A stretch of DNA of 44,493 nt from Kordiimonadaceae bacterium (GTDB lineage: Bacteria; Pseudomonadota; Alphaproteobacteria; Sphingomonadales; Kordiimonadaceae): assembly GCA_016765035.1 (NCBI GenBank), contig JAESQS010000138.1, forward strand, positions 1-44,493, read 5' to 3'. The notes below the pieces were generated by a model that saw only the letters and a program-made list of their open reading frames with translations, did no database searches and was not told where the DNA came from. The position numbers and the translations under genes were made by a program. Of the stretch, positions 37,396 to 44,493 are shown in pieces; position 1 is the first letter of the stretch, and each line of letters opens with the position of its first letter.

Positions 37396-39120
37396 ATGCG
37401 GATTTTACCTATCCTAGCGACGGCAACAGCTTTGTTTTTAGGGGGCTGTGCGGAAGATAAAAAACCGACCGACCATTATGATACGATCATACGAGGCGGC
37501 ACAGTTTATGATGGTCTTGGTGGGGCTCCTTATGTGGCTGATGTTGCCATTGATGGCGACCGTATTGCCAAAATTGGGGATCTGTCGCTGGCAGCGGCGG
37601 ATACCGTCGTGGATGCAACAGGCAAAGCGGTAAGCCCTGGCTTTATCAATATGCTTTCATGGGCAGTGAGCAGCTTGTTGCATGATGGGCGCGGCCTTTC
37701 CGATGTAAAGCAAGGTGTAACGCTTGAAGTATTTGGAGAAGGTGATTCATGGGGTCCCCTCTCGGATTATACGAGGTCCGTTATTGCTGAAATAACATAT
37801 CGGGATAAAACATATGAGCCACAGTGGCAAACCCTTGGACAGTATTTGGAGCATTTGGAAAGTAATGGCATCTCGCCAAATGTTGCATCTTTCATTGGGG
37901 CTTCAACCGTAAGGAAGAACCAAATTGGCTCGGCTAACCGGGCCCCTACGGCAACAGAACTGGAAGCGATGAAGGCTGAAGTGCGGGTTGCCATGGAAGA
38001 AGGCGCTCTAGGGCTAGGTAGTTCGCTTATTTACGCCCCTGCGTTTTATTCTAAAACCGATGAGCTGGTGTCTTTGGCTCAAGTGGTTGGCGAATATAAT
38101 GGCATGTATATTTCCCATTTACGCAGCGAAGGAAACACATTTCTGGAAGCCTTGGAGGAACTGATTACAATTGCACGAGAAGGCGGTGTTGCTGCGGAAG
38201 TGTACCATTTGAAAGCCAGTGGGAAGAAAAACTGGCACAAAATGGACTTAGCCATCGAGCGGATAGAAAAGGCACGGGCTGAAGGTTTGGCTATTACAGC
38301 AGATATGTACAGCTATCAGGCCGGGTCTACGGGATTAGATGCTGCAATGCCGCCGTGGGTGCAAGAAGGTGGCTATGATGCATGGGCAGAGCGCTTGAAG
38401 GACCCTGTCATTCGCGCAAAAGTTAAAAAAGAAATGCAAACAGCGACCAATGAATGGGAAAACCTGTTGTTGGCAGCAGGGCCTGAGGGCATGCTTTTAT
38501 CTGGTTTTAAAAACCCGGATTTGAGGCACCTTGTTGGCAAGCGGTTGTCGGACATTGCTACAGAGCGCGGGCAAGACCCTGAGGATGTAGCGATAGACCT
38601 TGTTATTGAAGATGGCAGCAGAGTGGGGACCATTTATTTTTTAATGTCCGAAGAAAATATACATAAAAAAGCCAAGCTACCGTGGGTGTCGTTTGGGTCG
38701 GATTCTAAGGCCTTAGACCCAGCGCTAGATAGGCCGTTTGGTAACCCTCATCCCCGTGCTTATGGCAATTTTTCTCGGGTGATTGGCCCCTTCGTTAGGG
38801 ATGAAAAACTGATGCCGATGCAGGAAGCCATTAGAAAACTTTCACATTTACCGGCAACAAACTTGAAACTACGGGAACGCGGCAGCCTGCAAACAGGGTA
38901 TTATGCGGACGTTGTTGTGTTTGACCCAGCAACTGTACAAGACCACGCAACATTCGCCGAACCACATGCGCTGGCGTCGGGCGTAAACCATGTATGGGTA
39001 AATGGCAGGCAAGTGCTGAAAGACGGTGAACATACTGGTGCTACGCCGGGGCGTGTTGTGCGGGGACCGGGTTGGGTAGGATGGGCAAAAGACGCGCCAG
39101 TATTAGCTGCCGCTGAATAA
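37396..39120 (+). CDS. Amidohydrolase (D-aminoacylase-like subfamily) lipoprotein
   Basis: Lipobox FLGGC; DTIIRGGTVYDGLGGAPYVADVAIDGDRIAKIG; AVSPGFINMLSW; YISHLRSEGN; GYYADVVVFDP. Confidence 0.88.
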   Translation: MRILPILATATALFLGGCAEDKKPTDHYDTIIRGGTVYDGLGGAPYVADVAIDGDRIAKIGDLSLAAADTVVDATGKAVSPGFINMLSWAVSSLLHDGRGLSDVKQGVTLEVFGEGDSWGPLSDYTRSVIAEITYRDKTYEPQWQTLGQYLEHLESNGISPNVASFIGASTVRKNQIGSANRAPTATELEAMKAEVRVAMEEGALGLGSSLIYAPAFYSKTDELVSLAQVVGEYNGMYISHLRSEGNTFLEALEELITIAREGGVAAEVYHLKASGKKNWHKMDLAIERIEKARAEGLAITADMYSYQAGSTGLDAAMPPWVQEGGYDAWAERLKDPVIRAKVKKEMQTATNEWENLLLAAGPEGMLLSGFKNPDLRHLVGKRLSDIATERGQDPEDVAIDLVIEDGSRVGTIYFLMSEENIHKKAKLPWVSFGSDSKALDPALDRPFGNPHPRAYGNFSRVIGPFVRDEKLMPMQEAIRKLSHLPATNLKLRERGSLQTGYYADVVVFDPATVQDHATFAEPHALASGVNHVWVNGRQVLKDGEHTGATPGRVVRGPGWVGWAKDAPVLAAAE

Positions 39121-39894
39121 CCAAGCACCTACTTTAAGGGATACTTCTGTATTCGGGCCTATTTCTCCTTTGGGGGCGATAGGCCATATCCATTCTTTGG
39201 CTGGCTCTCCGGGCAAGAGGTGCGGCGCGGCGCTTACTATCGTTACTGTGTCAGCTCCTGAGCCTATGTCTGAACCTATGTCTGTGGTTTCTTGGCGCTC
39301 ATAATCCGAGATGAGAACAATGGGGCACTTTGCCTGCCGCAGCATCTTCATATGGGCAAGCTGAAGGACGGCTGTTAATTTTATTTCAATATCCCCATCA
39401 GGGGGGCTGCCTGCAAAAGATAGAGGAAGCTGTGACAGCATGTTGCAGCTAATAATCATGCCCCAATCCCCAGCGGGTATAGGCGCTATTGCTGGCGGCG
39501 TAACAGGGTTGCCTGTGGAATTGCCCCAAAATTTTTCCAGAAAGCCTGTTGCGTCAAAACATTGAAATCTAATGTTTTTAAAAGGCCGGCATTTCATGCG
39601 ACTTGCCAATGGATAAACTGCATCTATAAGCGTTGCGCCTGCGGGGTGTGCATTGAGCGCTGCCAGCGGTACATCAAGACATAAGCCCGCACCTAAAAGC
39701 AGAATAGGTTTTTCAGGGTCGGCTAAAGCTAGCTGTGCTTTGATGAAATCCTGCGTGTTTGTAAGGTGGTGTGCCCACGCACCTTTATGCCGTTTGCGCC
39801 GCCCCGCAATACCCGCAACTTCAGCCGCCAAACCCGCCTGCCGCCCATAGGGGCAACAGCGACTTGATATTGATGTTAAAAACTCATGTAGCAT
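39103..39894 (-). CDS. Hypothetical protein, possibly class I SAM-methyltransferase-like
   Basis: Rossmann-like PEKPILLLGAGLCLDVPLAAL...ATLIDAVYPLA; 18-bp 3' overlap with the convergent amidohydrolase. Confidence 0.65.
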   Translation of the reverse strand: MLHEFLTSISSRCCPYGRQAGLAAEVAGIAGRRKRHKGAWAHHLTNTQDFIKAQLALADPEKPILLLGAGLCLDVPLAALNAHPAGATLIDAVYPLASRMKCRPFKNIRFQCFDATGFLEKFWGNSTGNPVTPPAIAPIPAGDWGMIISCNMLSQLPLSFAGSPPDGDIEIKLTAVLQLAHMKMLRQAKCPIVLISDYERQETTDIGSDIGSGADTVTIVSAAPHLLPGEPAKEWIWPIAPKGEIGPNTEVSLKVGAWLFSGS

Positions 39895-39993
39895 TCAGTC
39901 TAAGCTTTCTTTATGGCATTCAGGATATAATTAAGTATATTCGCCTAACAGTCATTTATTTTATCCATAAGAGTAGAAATTCCGAGGCGTTAG

Positions 39994-40611
39994 ATGAAAA
40001 AAGTTTTACATGTTGGGTGCGGTCAGGCGACGTTAAAAAACCTGCCATTGGGGTTTCAGGATGGGAGTTGGGAGGAAATTCGTTTGGACATCAGTCCAGA
40101 GGCAAACCCTGATATTGTAGGCACGATGCAAGATATGCCAGAAGTTGAATCCGGCTCAATGGATGCACTATATTCTTCACATAATGTCGAGCATGTATAT
40201 TTTCATGAAGTTGTTGGGGTATTGCAGGAATTTAAACGTGTTTTAAAGCCTGAGGGTTTTTGTGTTGTCACTTGTCCTGATATTCAATTGGTTGCACAAA
40301 AAATTGTGGCTCACGGAATTGACTACCCACTCTATAATTCTCCTGCAGGGCCTATCACGGCCAATGATATCTTATATGGTCACAGCGATTCCATTAAACA
40401 TGGCGACCATTTTATGGCACATAAAACTGGTTTTGACCTTAAGGGGTTGGCCCAGCGATTTGAAAAAGCAGGGTATCCTCTTTTCAAAGGTAAGCGCAAT
40501 GACTCTCAAATTTCTCTGTGGTTTATTGGCTTTAAAGCCGGGATGGATGATGATTTAGCCAATCAGATGTTTCAGACATATACACGGCTATCAGGTAGAC
40601 CTGTTCTTTAG
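39994..40611 (+). CDS. Class I SAM-dependent methyltransferase-like protein
   Basis: KVLHVGCGQATLKNLP...IRLDISPEANPDIVGTMQDMPEVESGSMDALYSSHNVEHVYFHEV...FKRVLKPEGFCVVTCPD. Confidence 0.85.
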   Translation: MKKVLHVGCGQATLKNLPLGFQDGSWEEIRLDISPEANPDIVGTMQDMPEVESGSMDALYSSHNVEHVYFHEVVGVLQEFKRVLKPEGFCVVTCPDIQLVAQKIVAHGIDYPLYNSPAGPITANDILYGHSDSIKHGDHFMAHKTGFDLKGLAQRFEKAGYPLFKGKRNDSQISLWFIGFKAGMDDDLANQMFQTYTRLSGRPVL

Positions 40612-40641
40612 CTAAGCCTACATAAAGGCAAATGGGCTTAG
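40612..40641. terminator. Putative short bidirectional terminator hairpin between convergent genes
   Basis: CTAAGCC / GGCTTAG with 16-nt spacer; overlaps the stop region of the GlcD-like gene; weak T tract. Confidence 0.35.
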
Positions 40642-41999
40642 AATATTTTGCCGGGGTTCATAATGCCTTTTGGGTCAAGGGCATTTTTGATTGTCTGCAT
40701 CAGGGGAATGGCGCTGGCTTTTTCCTGCTGTAGGAATTCCCTTTTCCCAAGGCCAATACCATGCTCGCCTGTGCAAGTGCCGCCCAACTTTAAGGCGCGT
40801 TCAACCATTGCTACATTGAGCGCTGTGGCCTTGTTGGCTTCAGCGGGGTTTTCTTCGTCTACAAGAATGATCGTATGGAAATTACCATCCCCCACATGGC
40901 CAAGAATTGTAGCTAGAAGGCCAGATTGTTCAATGTCTTTTCGGGTTTCCATCATGCAAGTTGCTAGCTCAGAAATTGGTACGCAAATATCTGTAGTGAT
41001 GGTTGACTTTGTTGGGGCTAGTGCCTTTGTGGCATATAAAATATTGTGTCGGGCGTGCCACAGCGCATTGATGGCTTCCTGCGTATTGGCAAATTCAATG
41101 TCTGAGCCACCCATATCAAGAGCAATTTCTTCAAAGCTACGAATTTGATCCGCAACGGAAAGGCTAGACCCTGAAAATTCCAAAAATAAGGTGGGTGCTT
41201 CGGGGTAAGTTGTTTTTGAGTGTGCATTAACTGCCTGAATAGATAGCTCGTCCATTAATTCGATGCGGGAGATCGGCAACCCCATTTGTATTGTCGTGAT
41301 AGCAGTGTCCACGGCGGCTTTTAGACTAGGGAACCGGCACACACCGGCCGAAAGCATCTCAGGGATGCCGTGCACCCGCAGGCTTATTTCCGTGGTAATG
41401 CCTAAGGTGCCTTCGCTGCCTGCAAAAAGGTGGGTCAGGTCATATCCTGCGGCGGATTTTCTGGCGCGGGTGCCTGTTTCAATAATGTCGCCATTGGCGG
41501 TTACAACTTTCAGGGATAGCAATTGTTCGCGCATGGTGCCGTACCGAACGGCATTGGTGCCTGAGGCCCGTGTCGCAACCATGCCGCCAAGGGTGCAATT
41601 CGCGCCAGGGTCAATGGGGAAAAACAGGCCTTGGTCGCGCAGGTGGCGGTTGAGGTCTTCTCGTGTAATGCCAGCTTCAACACGCACATCCATGTCCGCG
41701 CAGTTTACTTGAAGGACCCGGTTCATATGGCTCATATCAACAGTTAGGCCGCCGCGTGTGGGAATAATCTGGCCTTCTAGGGATGTGCCTGCCCCATAAG
41801 CGATGATGGGCATGGTGTTGGCAGCACATATTTTTACAGCTAATGCAACATCGTCTGTGGTGTGTGCAAACAAGACGGCATCGGGGCTTTTTCCAGTGTG
41901 TGAGCTTTCGTCGTGCCCATGGGTTTTACGCAAGGCAGCAGATAGGGAAAGCTTGTCACCAAAAGCATCGGCTAGCTGTTTTATGGCCGTTTTATACAT
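40638..41999 (-). CDS. FAD-binding oxidase (GlcD / D-lactate dehydrogenase family)
   Basis: PIIAYGAGTSLEGQIIPTRGGLTVDMSHMNRVL; GANCTLGGMVATRASGTNAVRYGTMREQ; GHVGDGNFH; GTCTGEHGIGLGKREFL. Start MYKTAIKQL favoured. Confidence 0.93.
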   Translation of the reverse strand: MYKTAIKQLADAFGDKLSLSAALRKTHGHDESSHTGKSPDAVLFAHTTDDVALAVKICAANTMPIIAYGAGTSLEGQIIPTRGGLTVDMSHMNRVLQVNCADMDVRVEAGITREDLNRHLRDQGLFFPIDPGANCTLGGMVATRASGTNAVRYGTMREQLLSLKVVTANGDIIETGTRARKSAAGYDLTHLFAGSEGTLGITTEISLRVHGIPEMLSAGVCRFPSLKAAVDTAITTIQMGLPISRIELMDELSIQAVNAHSKTTYPEAPTLFLEFSGSSLSVADQIRSFEEIALDMGGSDIEFANTQEAINALWHARHNILYATKALAPTKSTITTDICVPISELATCMMETRKDIEQSGLLATILGHVGDGNFHTIILVDEENPAEANKATALNVAMVERALKLGGTCTGEHGIGLGKREFLQQEKASAIPLMQTIKNALDPKGIMNPGKIF

Positions 42000-42183
42000 A
42001 AAGTCCTCAGTTAGGGCGTGGGGCACATGGATAGATAACCTACAAGGCTGACAGGTAAAAAGCGAGATTGGAGGTGCAGAAAAACAGTATTATACAGCAA
42101 TTAACTGCAATTATTAACGCCCCATCAACTCTTGTCCGCTATGAAGGAATTGGGTTCAATAGTAGATACAGGTAGTTGATGGA

Positions 42184-44493
42184 ATGTTAGAAAAAATCTA
42201 CCTGAATATTATGTGGCAGCATGATTACCGGCTGTTGCTTTTTGCGCTAGTCATCTGCTTAATTTCATCTTCCGCCGCCGTTTCATTGCAATATAGGGCT
42301 CGTAATTCGCAAGAACACGAGCGGGATAGCTGGATTTTTCTTTCTGCGGGCGCCATAGGGCTGGGAGGATGGGTAACCCAGTTTATTTCCGTGCTCGCTT
42401 ACGATATAGGCACACCTGTTTCTTATAGTTTTATATATATCGTGGCGGCTTTGGCCCTCGCTATTTTGGCTGCCGTTTTCAGCTATAGAATCGCGACCTA
42501 TAACCGCACGAAGCGTGTGCGCAGTGTAGCGGGGTTGGTGATGGGCACGGGCTTTACCGGGTGCCATTTTTTCCTTCTTCAGGCCATCAATATACAGGGC
42601 AGTGTTTCAGTTTCTTTGGATTATGCCGTGCTTTCTACAGTGGTGGGCGTAGGGCTTGCTGTGGCGTCCCTTGTTGCCATGAATAAAACGCAGGATGTTG
42701 TACGCTACTGTACTGCCGCAGGGTTATTAACAGCGTCTGCGTGTAGTGTGCATTTTTTAGCGGCGGCTGGCTTGACCGTAAAAATTGATCCCTTGGCTGT
42801 TATACCCGAAAATGTTTTTTCAGAAGCGTATCTGGTTGTTGGCATGTCCTTCCTAACTTTATTCTATTTGGGCTTTAGCCTTTCGAGGGTGTTTGCCCGC
42901 GAAAAAGGTGATGGCCCCTTGTTAGAAACTGTACGCCTAAGAAGCCTCGCAGATGCTGCTCTTGAGGGGATCATCGTGATGGATGCAGGCGGGCATATCG
43001 TAAATGCCAACCATAGTTTTTTGAAGTTAACGGGGAAAAAAATACAGAAATTGCGGGGCACTCATATCAAAAAGTACTTCCCCTGTTTTGCCGATGAGCA
43101 CAATATTAGCAGTTTGGCAGAAAAGGCATCGCACTTTGAAGACGCCACGCTGCTTATTGGTGATCAAACGGAAATTCCGGCGGAATTATTTTTTCGGCAA
43201 GCGCAAGTGGATGGTGAAACGTTACAGGTTCTTGTCGTCCGGGATTTACGCGAACAAAAGGCGGCCGAGCAGCAGATTAAATATTTGTCAAATTATGACC
43301 AATTAACGGGCTTGGCAAATAGGCAGGTGATGATGGGCCATCTTAGCAATGCTGTGGCTGTTGCACGGCGTGAGCAGAATAAGGTTGCTGTTTTATATGT
43401 AGATATCGATGACTTTAAAGGGATCAACGCTCTTTCAGGTCAACAAAGCGGCGATGAAATCCTTAGTATAATGGCGACACGGCTAAAAAGTTGTGTTGCT
43501 GAAAAAGATATTGTTGCGCGCATCGGCGCTGATCAATTTTGTATTATTCAAGAGCAGCTGGAAAAGGTGGAAGAAGCAGGTGTGCTGGTGGATAAAGTGT
43601 GTGATGCGATTGATACACCCTTTGTTTTGGGAGATAAAAAAGTGTCCGCAACCATCAGTGTCGGTATCGCAGCAACCCCAACAGATACAGAAGACCCCCG
43701 TGATTTATTGGGCTATGCCGAAGTGGCAATGAAGCACGCAAAGTCTACAGCAGGGAATAGTTACCGTTTTTATGAAGAGGCACTGGATCGCACTTTACTC
43801 TTGCGGCGACAGCTAAAAAATGACCTTGTGGGTGCCTTGCGCCGGAACGAGATAAGTGTTGTGTATCAGCCGCAATTTGGTGCCCTCAAGAATGAAGTCG
43901 TAGGGTTTGAAGCCTTGGTGCGCTGGCAGCACCCTCAACGTGGCGCCATTAGCCCCGCAGAATCTATCCCCCTTGCTGAAGAAAGTGGTTTTATTCTTGA
44001 GCTTGGCAAGTGGATACTGGAAGAGGCCTGCCGTGAAGCTGCCACATGGAAAAAGCACATAAATATAGCGGTTAATATGTCGCCGGTGCAGTTTCGGCAG
44101 GGCGGCTTGCCAGAGATTGTGGCAGATGCCCTCCGAAACAACAGTCTAGCGCCAGAGCGTTTAGAGATAGAAATTACCGAAGGTGTGTTGATTGACGATG
44201 TTGACCATGCGCTCAGAGTTTTGACAAAACTGAAGGAAAGCGGCACCAAGCTGGCCATGGATGACTTTGGTACAGGCTATTCGTCGCTAAGCTATTTGCA
44301 GCGGTTTCCGTTTGATAAGTTGAAAATTGATCAGTCTTTCATTGCCAGCTTGCATGAAAGTGAGCAGTCCTTGGGAATTGTCCGGGGGATGATTGGTTTG
44401 GCTCACGGTCTTAATGTACCGATCATCGCCGAAGGTGTTGAAACCGAAGTGCAATTTTCCATGTTGAAGGTGGAAGGCTGTGATGAAATTCAA
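42184..44493 (+). CDS. MHYT-like sensor / PAS / degenerate GGDEF / EAL signalling protein (3' truncated by window edge)
   Basis: Open from ATG 42184 through 44493 in one frame (770 codons), not in the ORF track; PAS EGIIVMDAGGHIVNANHSFLKLTGK; YDQLTGLANR...RIGADQF; FEALVRWQHP, EITEG, DDFGTGYSSL, KIDQSFI, AEGVE. Confidence 0.9.
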   Translation, partial: MLEKIYLNIMWQHDYRLLLFALVICLISSSAAVSLQYRARNSQEHERDSWIFLSAGAIGLGGWVTQFISVLAYDIGTPVSYSFIYIVAALALAILAAVFSYRIATYNRTKRVRSVAGLVMGTGFTGCHFFLLQAINIQGSVSVSLDYAVLSTVVGVGLAVASLVAMNKTQDVVRYCTAAGLLTASACSVHFLAAAGLTVKIDPLAVIPENVFSEAYLVVGMSFLTLFYLGFSLSRVFAREKGDGPLLETVRLRSLADAALEGIIVMDAGGHIVNANHSFLKLTGKKIQKLRGTHIKKYFPCFADEHNISSLAEKASHFEDATLLIGDQTEIPAELFFRQAQVDGETLQVLVVRDLREQKAAEQQIKYLSNYDQLTGLANRQVMMGHLSNAVAVARREQNKVAVLYVDIDDFKGINALSGQQSGDEILSIMATRLKSCVAEKDIVARIGADQFCIIQEQLEKVEEAGVLVDKVCDAIDTPFVLGDKKVSATISVGIAATPTDTEDPRDLLGYAEVAMKHAKSTAGNSYRFYEEALDRTLLLRRQLKNDLVGALRRNEISVVYQPQFGALKNEVVGFEALVRWQHPQRGAISPAESIPLAEESGFILELGKWILEEACREAATWKKHINIAVNMSPVQFRQGGLPEIVADALRNNSLAPERLEIEITEGVLIDDVDHALRVLTKLKESGTKLAMDDFGTGYSSLSYLQRFPFDKLKIDQSFIASLHESEQSLGIVRGMIGLAHGLNVPIIAEGVETEVQFSMLKVEGCDEIQ

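Noticed and set aside
39263-39290. Short tandem repeat (CCTATGTCTGAA x2) in the 263-aa ORF
   Set aside because: Encodes DIGSDIGS in frame; two short copies only, not enough to call a meaningful repeat.

Overview
Window from what looks like an alphaproteobacterial chromosome (taxon inferred from gene content such as the DUF3035 lipoprotein and DUF2849/DUF934 next to cys genes; not tested). Most of it is ordinary housekeeping and metabolic content: TerC (cut at left edge), a receiver-like protein, ileS-lspA-DUF3035, mutL, a patatin-like protein, rsmD/RluB-type pseudouridine synthase, tadA, mscS-type channel, pentapeptide-repeat protein, D-amino-acid transaminase, MFS transporter (frameshifted), alpha/beta hydrolase, M14 peptidase, glyoxalase I, a duplicated YdhR-like protein divergent from a TetR regulator, a small lipoprotein, a LysR regulator, a sulfate-assimilation cluster (cysH-DUF934-cysI(frameshifted)-DUF2849-cysG), ung, M20 peptidase, GNAT, S9 peptidase, gloB, an amidohydrolase lipoprotein, two methyltransferase-like proteins, a GlcD-type FAD oxidase, and an MHYT-like/PAS/GGDEF/EAL protein running off the right edge, absent from the ORF track. 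The most interesting unexplained structure is a dispersed family of intergenic REP/MITE-like palindromic elements. There are about six full, diverged or half copies. The best has a perfect 24-bp stem, a 16-nt loop and outer inverted repeats. One half copy supplies the 3' end and stop codon of a lipoprotein gene. Other notable items: three TetR-type palindromic operators, a 51-bp tandem duplication ahead of a small membrane-protein gene, two single-base frameshifts each explained by a homopolymer-length change, and several degenerate signalling or catalytic motifs (pseudo-receiver, GADQF in place of GGDEF, amidohydrolase lacking HxH). No tRNA, rRNA, CRISPR array, prophage or transposase was identified.
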